NCBI GenBank assembly: GCA_963851045.1
Contig: CAWKNC010000002.1
Coordinates: 1,116,001-1,180,000 of the forward strand
Source: WHSW01 sp963851045
GTDB taxonomy: Bacteria; Actinomycetota; Thermoleophilia; Solirubrobacterales; 70-9
Direction of reading: 5' to 3'
DNA length: 64,000 bases
The position numbers and the translations under genes are program-made. The notes beneath the pieces were generated by a model, which made no database searches, was not told the DNA's origin, and saw nothing but the letters and a program-made list of their open reading frames with translations. How positions within the stretch are numbered: position 1 is the first letter of the stretch; every line of letters begins with the position of its first letter. Shown in pieces: positions 48,607 through 57,375 of this stretch.

Positions 48607-49128
48607 CTACTGAGGGGTCAGCACGAGCAGGAGGCCGCCGTCGTCGTCGTAGGCCGGAAACAGATCGGCCACGGCCTCTGCCGGCAGATCTCCCTCCGCG
48701 TTAACGGCAACGCGCTTGCCGAGCGAGCGCACACCCCATTCGAGAGTCGTTTCGATCGGGTCGGTGTTGCCGTCACGGTCGGTGTCGGCGCTCTCGCCGC
48801 CGTCGCCGGGCTCAATCCACTCGAGCCCGAGGACCTCGCGGACCGGGCGGCCGATCACCTGCTCGTCCTTGAGACCTGTGAGCTCGAAGCCGTTGCGGCC
48901 GACGTCGAGCAGCCGCGCATCCTGGTCGCAGATGAAGAACGCTGCGTCCGGCGCGGGGTAATAGTCATCGAGCAACTCGAACAGAAACGGCGCGCCGCAC
49001 TTGGAGCACTCCTTCGGCCGCGAGCTCAGGCCCTGGCGTTCGCCGGAGAGCTCGCGGTTCCCACAGTTCGGGCAGATAAAGAACGGCACGCGCGAAAGCC
49101 TAGCGATGGCGCCTTGGCGCACTGGCAT
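48607..49128 (-). CDS. Zinc-ribbon protein with PAS-like domain
   Basis: An N-terminal C-x-x-C / C-x-x-C zinc ribbon (C-P-N-C-G and C-S-K-C-G, within the first 45 residues) is followed by a PAS-like domain (F-F-I-C-D-Q-D-A-R-L-L-D-V, then G-R-P-V-R-E-V-L-G-L-E). The ending is acidic. Start may be the ATG at 49126-49128 (173 residues) or a GTG at 49087-49089 (160). It sits between ruvB and secDF, where yajC is common. A PAS domain could sense a ligand or redox state. I cannot name the family. Confidence 0.75.
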   Translation of the reverse strand: MPVRQGAIARLSRVPFFICPNCGNRELSGERQGLSSRPKECSKCGAPFLFELLDDYYPAPDAAFFICDQDARLLDVGRNGFELTGLKDEQVIGRPVREVLGLEWIEPGDGGESADTDRDGNTDPIETTLEWGVRSLGKRVAVNAEGDLPAEAVADLFPAYDDDGGLLLVLTPQ

Positions 49129-49131
49129 CGC

Positions 49132-50193
49132 TCAGAACAGTGAGGCGGCGCGGTCGGGCACCGCCAGACCGAGGTGCGCGAATGCTCTTTCGGTCGCGAC
49201 CCGGCCGCGTGGCGTGCGCTTGAGCAGGCCCTGCTGGAGCAGATAGGGCTCGTATACGTCCTCGATCGTCTCCTGCTCCTCGTCGACCGCGGCCGCGAGG
49301 GTCGACAGTCCGACCGGTCCGCCGCCAAACTTGACTGCGATCGTCTCGAGAATCGTGCGGTCATGGCGGCCGAGGCCCGCGGAGTCGACCTCGAGCAGAT
49401 CAAGGGCGTCGGCGGCCACCTCGGCGGTGACGATCCCCGCGCCGCGCACCTCCGCGTAGTCGCGAACGCGTTTGAGCAGATGGTTGGCGACGCGTGGCGT
49501 TCCGCGTGAGCGCTCGGAGATGACCACCTCGGCCCTGGGCTCGATCTCGACGCCGAGAATGCTGGCCGACCGTCGCACGATTCGCGCCAGCTCCGGCGGC
49601 TCGTAGTGCTCGAGTCGCTGGCTGACGCCGAAGCGATCGCGAAGCGGCGTCGTCAGAAGTCCGGCACGGGTCGTTGCCCCGACCAGGGTGAAGGCCGGCA
49701 GATCGAGGGTGACCGTGCGAGCACCAGCCCCCTGCCCCAAGACGATGGGCAACTGGCGGTCCTCCATCGCCGGGTACAGCGTCTCTTCGATCGCGCGGTT
49801 GAGTCGATGGATCTCGTCGATGAAGAAGACCGAGCCGGGCTCGAGCGCGGTGAGAAACGCGGCGATGTCGGCCTTGCGCTCGAGCGCGGGGCCCGCGGTC
49901 TGAACGATCGGGACACCGAGCTCCGAGGCGATGATGTGCGCAAGTGAGGTTTTGCCCAGCCCTGGCGGCCCGGCGAGCAGCACGTGATCGAGCGACTCCT
50001 CGCGCTTGCGCGCCGCCTCGATGAACACCGACAGCTGCGCGGTCACCTGCTCCTGGTTGACGAAGTCGGCGAGCGTCCGCGGACGTAGTGAGCGGTCGAG
50101 CTCGTCGTCGGCGCCGGCGGTGCGGGCCTCCTCGATCGGCGCCGGTTCGATCGCGGCATCGAGGTCGAAGTTCGGATCGCGCGAGACGCTCAT
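49132..50193 (-). CDS. ruvB: Holliday junction branch migration ATPase RuvB
   Basis: RuvB is the hexameric motor of the RuvAB complex. The 353-residue AAA+ protein has L-R-P-R-T-L-A-D-F near 34-42, Walker A G-P-P-G-L-G-K-T near 73-80, Walker B F-F-I-D-E-I-H-R near 124-131, sensor 1 G-A-T-T-R-A-G near 173-179 and the C-terminal winged helix with G-P-V-G-L-S-T-L-A. It follows ruvA by 2 bases. Confidence 0.98.
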   Translation of the reverse strand: MSVSRDPNFDLDAAIEPAPIEEARTAGADDELDRSLRPRTLADFVNQEQVTAQLSVFIEAARKREESLDHVLLAGPPGLGKTSLAHIIASELGVPIVQTAGPALERKADIAAFLTALEPGSVFFIDEIHRLNRAIEETLYPAMEDRQLPIVLGQGAGARTVTLDLPAFTLVGATTRAGLLTTPLRDRFGVSQRLEHYEPPELARIVRRSASILGVEIEPRAEVVISERSRGTPRVANHLLKRVRDYAEVRGAGIVTAEVAADALDLLEVDSAGLGRHDRTILETIAVKFGGGPVGLSTLAAAVDEEQETIEDVYEPYLLQQGLLKRTPRGRVATERAFAHLGLAVPDRAASLF

Positions 50194-50195
50194 GC

Positions 50196-50789
50196 TCAGT
50201 CGCCCGCCGACCCAGCAGAGCGCAGCGCAGCGCCGATCAGCTCTTCCGGTGTCTCGCCCTCGGCCTTGGCGAGCAGGGTCTCGGCCTCGGTGAGCGAGTA
50301 GCCGAGGTGCACCAGTCCGTCGCGCGCAAGAGTGCGCGGATCGTCTTCGTCGGCGGACACGATCGCGGGCACCGCTCCCTCGAGCTCGCCGGCGACCTTC
50401 TCCCGCAGCTCCACGATCACCCGCTCGGAGGTCCGTTTGCCGATTCCCGGGACTGCCTGAAAACGCTTGGCATCGCCGGCTGCGATTGCGCGCAGGAGCT
50501 CGCGGGGGGTTCCACCGGAAAGGATCGCGATGGCCACCTTCGGGCCGACACCTGAAACCGACGTGAGATGCAGAAAGAGGTCGCGTTCCTCCTCGCTGGC
50601 GAAGCCGTAGAGCGAGAGCGAGTCGTCACGAGCGACGAGGTGGGCATGCAGGCCGATCTCCTTGCCGCGCGCGGGAACGGCTTTGAGCGTTTCCGCGGAG
50701 ACGGTCAGCCGATAGCCGACGCCTCCGGACTCGATCACGACATGGTCAGGCCGACGGACGAGGACCTCGCCCCGAACCGAGGCGATCAC
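50196..50789 (-). CDS. ruvA: Holliday junction DNA-binding protein RuvA
   Basis: RuvA binds four-way junctions and loads RuvB. From the GTG at 50787-50789 it is 197 residues, opening I-A-S-V-R-G-E-V, with helix-hairpin-helix motifs V-S-G-V-G-P-K-V-A near 77-85 and V-P-G-I-G-K-R-T near 112-119, and the C-terminal RuvB-binding domain with L-V-H-L-G-Y near 160. The start shares GTGA with the ruvC stop; a longer frame upstream lies over ruvC and is not homologous. Confidence 0.97.
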   Translation of the reverse strand: MIASVRGEVLVRRPDHVVIESGGVGYRLTVSAETLKAVPARGKEIGLHAHLVARDDSLSLYGFASEEERDLFLHLTSVSGVGPKVAIAILSGGTPRELLRAIAAGDAKRFQAVPGIGKRTSERVIVELREKVAGELEGAVPAIVSADEDDPRTLARDGLVHLGYSLTEAETLLAKAEGETPEELIGAALRSAGSAGD

Positions 50790-51313
50790 ACGACACCCGC
50801 GGCAGCAGTCCGGTGGTCCGCCGACTCGATCGCCGCCTGGATTCGCATTTGGCCGGCATGGCAAATCGCGACCGCGAGCGCGTCTGCGGTGTGATCGGAC
50901 TCGGGCGGGCGTGAGAGGCCGAGCAGCGCACCGACCATGTGCTGGACCTGCTTCTTTGCCGCCGAGCCCGTGCCGCACACGGCCTGCTTGACCGCCTGGG
51001 GCGTGTAGTCAAAGCATGGGATCTCGCGCTGTGCGGCCGCGAGCATCGCGATACCTCGGCTCTGGCCGACGGCCAGGGCGGAGCGGACGTTCTTGCCGAA
51101 GTAGATGTCCTCGAGAGCGATTGCGGCGGGCTCATGCCACGAGATCAGCTTCTCGAGCTCTGAGTGGATGCGGGCGAGGCGGGTCTCCAGCGGCGGACCG
51201 GCCGGCGACTCGATCACGCCGCCATCGACGGCTGTCATCTGGTTGCCGGCGACGCGGACGACGCCAAAGCCCGTGTTCGCCACGCCCGGGTCTATGCCCA
51301 TGACGAGGATCAC
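50786..51313 (-). CDS. ruvC: Crossover junction endodeoxyribonuclease RuvC
   Basis: RuvC cuts Holliday junctions. The 175-residue protein has the catalytic acid D8 in M-G-I-D-P-G, E in A-L-E-D-I-Y-F near 67 and the acidic site near H-T-A-D-A-L-A-V-A near 140-148. Length is normal. First gene of ruvC-ruvA-ruvB; divergent from the GNAT gene with 35 bases between starts. Confidence 0.97.
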   Translation of the reverse strand: MILVMGIDPGVANTGFGVVRVAGNQMTAVDGGVIESPAGPPLETRLARIHSELEKLISWHEPAAIALEDIYFGKNVRSALAVGQSRGIAMLAAAQREIPCFDYTPQAVKQAVCGTGSAAKKQVQHMVGALLGLSRPPESDHTADALAVAICHAGQMRIQAAIESADHRTAAAGVV

Positions 51314-51348
51314 GACTACGGATTCTGCGTGGGAGGTCGGATGCCTTC

Positions 51349-51843
51349 ATGCTTACCGCCGTGACCCAGCTCGCGTTCCGGGAATTGAGAGAGTCCGATC
51401 TCGAGGAGATCGCCGCACTCGTCGTCCGTTGCGACGCCACCGTCGCAGCGTGGGGCCCGCCCGGATTCGAGTTGCCCGACGGCTACAGCGAGCGTGAGCT
51501 CGGCATCTGGCAAGAGGATTCGGCCGCCGACGACTTCTGGTCGGAGGTCGCGATAGATGACGCGATCGTCGGCGTCGTCGCAGGCGATCCAAGCGACGGA
51601 CACATCACGTCGCTGTTCGTCGAACCCACCCTCCATGGCAACGGCATCGGTGCCCTGCTTCTCGCTCGCGGTGAGGATCGGATGCGCGAACTGGGCCACG
51701 CCAACGCGACCGTGAACGTCCTCGAGGGATCGCCGGCAATCCGCTTTTACGAGCGCAACGGGTGGAAGCGTGACGGGAGAAACAGCCGCTTCGAAGCGTT
51801 CGACATGCCGACCGTCGGCTACTCGAAGCGTCTGAGCGGTTAG
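51349..51843 (+). CDS. GNAT family N-acetyltransferase
   Basis: A 164-residue acetyltransferase: L-A-F-R-E-L-R-E-S-D near 8, H-I-T-S-L-F-V-E-P near 85, the acetyl-CoA loop G-N-G-I-G-A-L-L near 97-104 and an ending F-Y-E-R-N-G-W near 132-138. Some similarity to peptide-alanine or antibiotic acetyltransferases; acceptor unknown. Start may be the ATG at 51349 or the GTG at 51361. Its end overlaps the yebC end by 4 bases, tail to tail. Confidence 0.88.
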   Translation: MLTAVTQLAFRELRESDLEEIAALVVRCDATVAAWGPPGFELPDGYSERELGIWQEDSAADDFWSEVAIDDAIVGVVAGDPSDGHITSLFVEPTLHGNGIGALLLARGEDRMRELGHANATVNVLEGSPAIRFYERNGWKRDGRNSRFEAFDMPTVGYSKRLSG

Positions 51844-52592
51844 GCGGCGACCTGCTCGAGCAGGGCTTCAGGAATGTCGAAGTTGGCGTGCACGGCTTCG
51901 ACGTCGTCGTGATCTTCAAGTGCTTCGATGAGGCGCACCAGGGCCCGCGCCTCGCTCTCTTCGCCGATCTCGACGACGGCGTTCGGTTCCATCGCCAGCT
52001 CGGCCGACTCGATCTCGACGCCGTCGGACTCGAGCGCGGCGCGCACGGCGCTGAGGTCGGTGGGCGCGGTCGTGATCTTGAGCACTCCACCGTCCGGAGC
52101 GACGTCCTCGGCGCCAGCGTCGATGGCCCCGAGTAGATCGTCCTCGGAGTAACGCTCGCCGTCGAGCAGGATCACGCCCTTCTTCTCGAACTGCCAGGCG
52201 ACCGACCCAGGCTCGCCGAGGCTGCCGCCGGACTTGTCGAAAGCGTTTCTCACCTCTGAGCCGGTGCGGTTGCGGTTGTCGGTAAGCGCGTCCACCAGAA
52301 GCGCCGCTCCGCCCGGGCCGTACCCCTCGTAGACGACGCGCTCGATCTGCTCGTCGCCCGAGCCGGCGCCCGACCCTCGATCGATCGCCCGCTGAATGTT
52401 GTCCTTGGGCATCGAGTAGCTCTTTGCCTTCTCGATGGCCGCGGCGAGCGTGAAGTTCGCGTCGGGGTCTCCCCCGCCCTCGCGTGCCGCGATCGCAATC
52501 GCTCGCGCCAGCTTGGTGAAGAGCTGACCCCGCTTGGCGTCGGTGGCCGCCTTCTTGTGCTTGATCGATGCCCACTTGGAATGACCGGACAT
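51840..52592 (-). CDS. yebC: YebC/PmpR family DNA-binding protein (TACO1-like)
   Basis: A 250-residue member of the widespread YebC family: begins S-G-H-S-K-W-A-S-I-K-H-K-K and has G-G-D-P-D-A-N-F near 40-47, Y-E-G-Y-G-P-G-G near 86-93 and the three-domain acidic C-terminal part. Members act as transcription regulators or as translation activators at polyproline stretches. Placed before ruvC as in most Actinomycetota. Confidence 0.95.
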   Translation of the reverse strand: MSGHSKWASIKHKKAATDAKRGQLFTKLARAIAIAAREGGGDPDANFTLAAAIEKAKSYSMPKDNIQRAIDRGSGAGSGDEQIERVVYEGYGPGGAALLVDALTDNRNRTGSEVRNAFDKSGGSLGEPGSVAWQFEKKGVILLDGERYSEDDLLGAIDAGAEDVAPDGGVLKITTAPTDLSAVRAALESDGVEIESAELAMEPNAVVEIGEESEARALVRLIEALEDHDDVEAVHANFDIPEALLEQVAA

Positions 52593-52723
52593 AGGCGGAG
52601 TTTACGAATGGTGCGCAACTCCACCGACCTCGCATTGTTTTAACTAGCGCGCGTCGCCCCGGTCTCACCAGGGCGATAGGGGGAGCCGAGGCGGCGCTTT
52701 CGGTTGGGATGCCGACAACCGCG

Positions 52724-52753
52724 CCGCGGCCGGATCCCCGGATCCGGTCGCGG
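52724..52753. repeat. 14-bp inverted repeat with 2-base loop
   Basis: CCGCGGCCGGATCC at 52724-52737 faces GGATCCGGTCGCGG at 52740-52753, pairing except for one G/T position. It lies in the 232-base region between the yebC start and the end of the secreted protein gene, which otherwise holds no gene I can support. No T-run follows on either side. Confidence 0.6.
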
Positions 52754-52773
52754 CCGGGTCTACCCAAACGAGA

Positions 52774-52797
52774 CGGGGCGGCCCGAAGGCCGCCCCG
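52774..52797 (-). terminator. UUCG-loop hairpin after the secreted-protein gene
   Basis: A perfect 10-bp stem (CGGGGCGGCC and complement) closes a TTCG tetraloop on the minus strand, 27 bases past the stop at 52825. The T-rich tract is weak, as is common in high-G+C terminators. Confidence 0.65.
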
Positions 52798-52824
52798 CAC
52801 TACGAAACGAAATCCGGGTTCGCG

Positions 52825-53412
52825 CTACTGGCTGGCCGTCTGGGCCTTGACCTTGAGGATGCCCATCGGGGTGCCCTTGTCGATGCGCGTACCGACGAAC
52901 GACGTCAGCGCCTTCGCGCCGGGTCGGGCCAGTGATGCCTCGATGTTCTTGATCTTCAGCGCGCCGCCCTGCTCGCCGGAGATTCGCGAATCGCTGATGT
53001 CGAGGTTGAGCAAACGGAAGGCATCGGTTCCCGACGTCACGAACAGCTTGCCCTTCTTCTTGCCCAGCTTGACGAGGAAGTCATCCACCACGAGTTCCGC
53101 GCCGCTGGAGTCCATGAACTGCATTCCGCCGCTGTGCTCGATCGTTCCGGTCACGTTCGAGGAAACCTGACCGCCCTCGATCGGAAAGACGAGGCCACGG
53201 TTGTTGGCCCGCGCACCCTCGACCGGCGTCACGGTCACGCCGTAATCGGAGAGCGCCTCGAAGGTGTCGACATCAGGGGCGAGGACGCTCTTTCCGCTGA
53301 CGACGTCGAAGGTCGCCTTGTTCGTGTTGGCAGTGGCGATTCCCGCGAATGCGAGGCCGAGCACGACCACAGCGCTCGCCGCGAGCGTGCCGCGGAACTT
53401 GGGGTTATTCAC
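52825..53412 (-). CDS. Secreted protein of an actinobacterial family of unknown function
   Basis: A 195-residue protein with an N-terminal signal (A-A-S-A-V-V-V-L-G-L-A-F-A-G-I-A-T-A near 11-28, cleavage near A-T-A-N). The mature part has V-T-V-T-P-V-E near 59, V-F-P-I-E-G-G near 74 and T-I-E-H-S-G-G near 88-94, a pattern (I-x-H-S-G-G) recurring in secreted HtaA-like proteins of Actinomycetota. No lipobox, LPXTG or TM at the end. Function unknown. The start has a GGAGGACAC site just upstream. Confidence 0.8.
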   Translation of the reverse strand: MNNPKFRGTLAASAVVVLGLAFAGIATANTNKATFDVVSGKSVLAPDVDTFEALSDYGVTVTPVEGARANNRGLVFPIEGGQVSSNVTGTIEHSGGMQFMDSSGAELVVDDFLVKLGKKKGKLFVTSGTDAFRLLNLDISDSRISGEQGGALKIKNIEASLARPGAKALTSFVGTRIDKGTPMGILKVKAQTASQ

Positions 53413-53465
53413 GTGTCCTCCTTGGGACGTTTCTGACAGAGACTTGGTGGGCGCGAGGCTACCGT

Positions 53466-54569
53466 TCAGACGGTGAAGCGCCCGTCCTCTTGAAACAGCT
53501 CTCCGTCGACTTCGATGCGGCCGCCGGTGCGAAGGTCGCAGACCATGTCGGTGTGGACAGCGCTCTCGTTCTCGCCGCCTGACTCGGGGTAGCTCGCGCC
53601 AACCGCGAGATGGACAGTGCCGCCGATCTTCTCGTCGAGCAGGACGTCCTTGGTGCCGCGGTCGATCCCGTAGTTGGTGCCGATTCCGAGCTCACCCAGG
53701 CGACGCGCGCCCTCGTCCGTGTCGAGCATGCCGATCAGGTACTCCTCACCACGAGCGGCGCTGGCGTCGACGATCTTGCCGGCCTCGAAGCGAAGCCTGA
53801 CGCCCGCGACCTCGCGACCGCCGATCACCGACGGCAGGGAAAAGGTGACCTCACCCTCGACCGAGTCCTCGATCGGACCGGTGAAGAACTCGCCGTCGGG
53901 CATGTTGTGATCGCCGTCGCAGGCAATGAAGTGACGACCGGCGATTCCAAGGCGCAGGTCGGTGCCCTCGGCGACAATCCGCACCTCCTCGTGGCCCTCG
54001 ATCCACTCGGCGAGACGATGGCACTCAGCGGAGGCGCGCTTCCAGGCGCCCAGCGGGTCGTCGTCGGTGGCAAGACACGCGCGGAAGTAGAAGTCCTCGA
54101 AGTCGCTCATGCTCATCTCCGCGTCGGAGGCATATGCGTTGGTGGGAAACAGCGTGTAGACCCAGCGATGCGTGCCCTCCGCGGCCCGCGCCATCATCGT
54201 CTTCATCAGGTGCCGCGTCGCCTGCTGGCGAAGCGTCTGGCGCTCAGGGTCGACCTGCGAGAGCTCGCGTGTGTTGGTGTCGGCTCCGATCGCGATCCGC
54301 ACGTCGCATTCTTCGGCGGCCCACTCCGACAGCGGTGAGATGTACTGAAGCTGCGGATCGCTGGCCTCGCGATAGAAGGTCGCCTGCTGGCGCTCGAGCT
54401 GCAGCGACACGATCGGGTGACCACCGGCACGAAGGACCTCCTCGTAGATGGCGGCGACCAGCGGCTCCGCGGTGGTTGGGCCCTCGATCAGGCAGGTGTC
54501 TCCTTCGGCGACCTTGGTGGAGTAGCCGACGAGGATCTTGGCGAGGTTGGCGACGCGGTAATCGATCAT
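53466..54569 (-). CDS. M29 family aminopeptidase
   Basis: A 367-residue metallo-aminopeptidase of the AmpS/thermophilic aminopeptidase family. Signatures include I-G-A-D-T-N-T near 94, the metal-site region N-M-P-D-G-E-F-F-T near 223-231 and H-L-A-V-G-A-S-Y-P-E near 317-326 followed by H-T-D-M near 337. No signal peptide, so cytoplasmic. Overlaps pdxT by 4 bases and could be on one transcript with pdxST. Confidence 0.92.
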   Translation of the reverse strand: MIDYRVANLAKILVGYSTKVAEGDTCLIEGPTTAEPLVAAIYEEVLRAGGHPIVSLQLERQQATFYREASDPQLQYISPLSEWAAEECDVRIAIGADTNTRELSQVDPERQTLRQQATRHLMKTMMARAAEGTHRWVYTLFPTNAYASDAEMSMSDFEDFYFRACLATDDDPLGAWKRASAECHRLAEWIEGHEEVRIVAEGTDLRLGIAGRHFIACDGDHNMPDGEFFTGPIEDSVEGEVTFSLPSVIGGREVAGVRLRFEAGKIVDASAARGEEYLIGMLDTDEGARRLGELGIGTNYGIDRGTKDVLLDEKIGGTVHLAVGASYPESGGENESAVHTDMVCDLRTGGRIEVDGELFQEDGRFTV

Positions 54570-55165
54570 GGAGCTGGGTCTGCGACGGTCGAGCGGTCGC
54601 GATCCTCGCAGGCCGCGGTTACCAATGCCATCAGCAGGGCGTGCAGGCGTGAGTCATCGGTCAGTTCCGGGTGAAACGAACACGCCACTAGATTGGCCTG
54701 GCGAACCGCGACCGGGTGGCCGTCGATCTCGGCGAGGACGTCAACATCCGGTCCGTGTTCCTCTATCCACGGCGCGCGGATGAACACCGCACGCAGCGGC
54801 TCCGGGCCAATGCCCTCGATCTGGAGGTCGGCCTCGAAGCTCGCGACCTGACGTCCGAATGCATTGCGCCTGGTTGTCGCGTCGAGCAGACCGAGGTGAT
54901 CGCGGTCGCAGACGATCATCCCGGCACAGGTGCCAAGAATCGGACGCCGCTGCTCGAAGTGCGCGCGGATCGCCGGCCCGAGCTCGTCGCGCTCGATCGC
55001 CTTCATCATCGTCGTCGACTCCCCGCCGGGGATGACTAGCCCGTCGAGGTCGGTGAGCGCCTCGGGTGTCCGGACCTCGACCGGCTCGGCCCCGAGGCCG
55101 CGAAGCATCTTCGCGTGCGCTGCGAAGCCACCCTGGCTGGCGAGAACCCCGATCCTCAGGGTCAG
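54566..55165 (-). CDS. pdxT: PLP synthase glutaminase subunit PdxT
   Basis: PdxT hydrolyses glutamine and feeds ammonia to PdxS for pyridoxal 5'-phosphate. It has I-G-V-L-A-S-Q-G-G near the start, P-G-G-E-S-T-T near 47-53, the nucleophile in G-T-C-A-G near 80-84 and S-F-H-P-E-L near 170. No ATG, GTG or TTG fits: the frame before I-G-V-L offers CTG at 55163-55165, which shares CTGA with the pdxS stop, or CTG at 55157-55159. CTG is the probable start; 199 residues from the first. Confidence 0.92.
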   Translation of the reverse strand: MTLRIGVLASQGGFAAHAKMLRGLGAEPVEVRTPEALTDLDGLVIPGGESTTMMKAIERDELGPAIRAHFEQRRPILGTCAGMIVCDRDHLGLLDATTRRNAFGRQVASFEADLQIEGIGPEPLRAVFIRAPWIEEHGPDVDVLAEIDGHPVAVRQANLVACSFHPELTDDSRLHALLMALVTAACEDRDRSTVADPAP

Positions 55166-56049
55166 ACCCCGCGCTGCTGCAGCAGCTCGCCCCGTTCCAT
55201 GAGCTCGGCGATGTCGTCGCCGCGCATCGCCTCGCCCAATCCCATCGATGCCGCCGCGACGCGCTCGGGATCCTTGAAGTGGGTCGTCGCCTCGACGATC
55301 GCGCGGGCGGTCCTCTCGGGCTCTGAGGACTTGAAGATTCCGGAGCCGACGAAGTTGCCCTCGGCGCCAAGTTGCATCGTCAACGCGGCATCCGCCGGAG
55401 TTGCGATTCCGCCGGCGCAGAAGAGCGGAACCGGCAGCCATCCGGTCCGCGCAACCTCCTCGATGACATCGATCGGCGCGCGCAGCTCCTTCGCGGCGGA
55501 TGAGAGCTGCTCGGGCCCAAGGGTGCCGAGACGCTTGATCCCGCCGATGATGTCGCGCAGATGGCGGACGGCCTCGACGATGTTGCCGGTGCCGGCCTCA
55601 CCCTTCGAGCGGATCATCGCGGCACCCTCGCCGATGCGGCGAAGCGCCTCGCCGAGCTCGGTGGCACCGCATACGAACGGCGCATCGAACGAGTGCTTGT
55701 CGATGTGGTTGGCCTCGTCGGCGACCGTCAGCACCTCGGACTCGTCGACGTAGTCGATCTCCAGCGATTGCAGGATCTGAGCCTCGGCGAAGTGTCCGAT
55801 CCGAGCCTTCGCCATCACCGGAATCGTCACTGCCTCCTGAATGCCCTTGATCATCGCCGGGTCGCTCATCCGCGCGACGCCGCCGTCGCGGCGGATGTCG
55901 GCGGGCACGCGCTCGAGCGCCATGACGGCGACAGCGCCTGCCTCTTCGGCCAGGCGTGCCTGGTCGGGCGTGACCACGTCCATGATCACGCCGCCCTTCA
56001 GCATCTCTGCAAGCCCGCGCTTGACGCGGAATGTCCCTGTCTCAGCCAT
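55162..56049 (-). CDS. pdxS: PLP synthase subunit PdxS
   Basis: PdxS condenses ribose 5-phosphate, glyceraldehyde 3-phosphate and ammonia to PLP. From the ATG at 56047-56049 it has 295 residues: V-K-R-G-L-A-E-M near 9-16, the catalytic lysine in M-A-K-A-R-I-G-H near 79-86 and a second in the R-S-K-G-E-A-G-T-G segment near 147-155. Forms the typical pdxS-pdxT pair. Confidence 0.98.
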   Translation of the reverse strand: MAETGTFRVKRGLAEMLKGGVIMDVVTPDQARLAEEAGAVAVMALERVPADIRRDGGVARMSDPAMIKGIQEAVTIPVMAKARIGHFAEAQILQSLEIDYVDESEVLTVADEANHIDKHSFDAPFVCGATELGEALRRIGEGAAMIRSKGEAGTGNIVEAVRHLRDIIGGIKRLGTLGPEQLSSAAKELRAPIDVIEEVARTGWLPVPLFCAGGIATPADAALTMQLGAEGNFVGSGIFKSSEPERTARAIVEATTHFKDPERVAAASMGLGEAMRGDDIAELMERGELLQQRGV

Positions 56050-56102
56050 GGCCCTCAGGATACGAGACGGGCGCCAGCCGAATTGTCCAAGCCCAGGGCG
56101 GC

Positions 56103-57314
56103 CTAGTAGCCGGGCGGGTGCGTGGCGACGAACCCCGCCGAGCTGCGCGCGGCGGCCGGCTGGTAGCGCGGCGGTGCCCCCGACGTGTCGAACCTGACGC
56201 CGGCGATGACCATGTAGGCGTGCCCGGGATTCGAGTAGATGGTGATCCACTGCCCGGGTCCGGACTCGCCCCAGGTCATGAAGCCGGTGGAGTCGAGCGG
56301 CGTTGAGAGCAGGCCGCCGCCGTGAAGTGCGTAGCTGATCGAACCGGAGCAGTCGTATCCGCCCGGCGAATCGAACGAGCCGTGGCCGCCGCCGTACAGG
56401 TAGGGGCTGTTGGAGATCTCGTTGCCCGCGGCGATCGCGTCCTTAACCGCCTGCGGAGCGTCGGCCGGTGCCGTAGCGGTCCCATCGGAATTGATCGTCG
56501 CGGTCGAGCCGTTCGGCGGCGCAACGGGCTCGCTCGGCGCCGCAGCGCTGGTCTCGCCAGTCGCGGAATCGGCGCTGGGAGCTGGCGTCGATAGAGCTTC
56601 GACGAGGGTCTCCTCCTTGCCCTTCAGCTTGTTGAGCTGCTCGCGGCGCTCCGCCTGGGCGGCGTTGAGCGCGGCCTCTCGCTCCTCGAGCGCGGCACGC
56701 GACACGGCCAGATCCGCCTGGCGCTCCTGAATGGCAGCGCGGGCCTTCTCCATCCGCTCGATCGACGTCTCGATGATCGTGACGTTGTTGCGAGAGTCGG
56801 TGCGCAGCTCGCGGACCCTGTTGACGACCTCGGCCTCGTAGTCCTGGGTGTGATCGAGGTAGGCCTTGGTGGCAGCCATCTCGTCCAGGCCATCGGCTTC
56901 GAGCAGCAGTGCCGCAGCATCCGGTTCACCCTGACGGTAGATCGAGACGAGCAGCCGCCGCAGGTCGCCAAGCGCGCCGTGGAGCTTGCGCTTGTTGGCC
57001 GCGAGCTCTTCGCGGGCAGCGGCGAGCTGGGCACGGGCGTCGGCGAGCTCAGCCTCCTGCTTGGCGAGCTCCGCGGCGACCTTGTCCTCCTGCACGCGAA
57101 GCTCAGCGACCTCGCCAAGCAGCGCGTCGACGGCAGCGTTGTGCTCCGCAAGCGCCGCGCGGATGTCCTCCTGGTCGGATCGAACTTCCTGGAGCTCAGC
57201 GCTGCTCTGAGCGCTCGAGCTCGCGCCACCTACAAGCGTGCCGCCCAGGCAGGCAACAGCCACCGTCAATGCGACGGCCAGTCGGCGTTTGGGCGGGCGT
57301 GAATCGATCACCAT
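56103..57314 (-). CDS. NlpC/P60 peptidoglycan hydrolase with coiled-coil
   Basis: A secreted 403-residue cell-wall hydrolase. A signal peptide (L-A-V-A-L-T-V-A-V-A-C-L near 11-22) is followed by a long coiled coil to about 240 (Ala/Glu/Leu-rich heptads), a Ser/Ala/Pro linker, and an NlpC/P60 domain with the nucleophile in Y-D-C-S-G near 332-336 and a histidine in G-H-A-Y-M near 375-379. It resembles RipA/RipC-type septal endopeptidases. ATG at 57312-57314 chosen over an upstream one since it directly precedes the signal. Confidence 0.92.
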   Translation of the reverse strand: MVIDSRPPKRRLAVALTVAVACLGGTLVGGASSSAQSSAELQEVRSDQEDIRAALAEHNAAVDALLGEVAELRVQEDKVAAELAKQEAELADARAQLAAAREELAANKRKLHGALGDLRRLLVSIYRQGEPDAAALLLEADGLDEMAATKAYLDHTQDYEAEVVNRVRELRTDSRNNVTIIETSIERMEKARAAIQERQADLAVSRAALEEREAALNAAQAERREQLNKLKGKEETLVEALSTPAPSADSATGETSAAAPSEPVAPPNGSTATINSDGTATAPADAPQAVKDAIAAGNEISNSPYLYGGGHGSFDSPGGYDCSGSISYALHGGGLLSTPLDSTGFMTWGESGPGQWITIYSNPGHAYMVIAGVRFDTSGAPPRYQPAAARSSAGFVATHPPGY

Positions 57315-57346
57315 CGGAGCGCCGGGCGCGAGCCACAGCACCGACG

Positions 57347-57375
57347 AACCTAGCCGCCAAGCAGGGAAATGTCAG
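57347..57375 (-). promoter_or_regulatory. Candidate promoter of the NlpC/P60 gene
   Basis: On the minus strand CTGACA (57370-57375), 17 bases, TAGGTT (57347-57352); a start near 57340 would leave a leader of about 26 bases. By-eye match. Confidence 0.5.
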
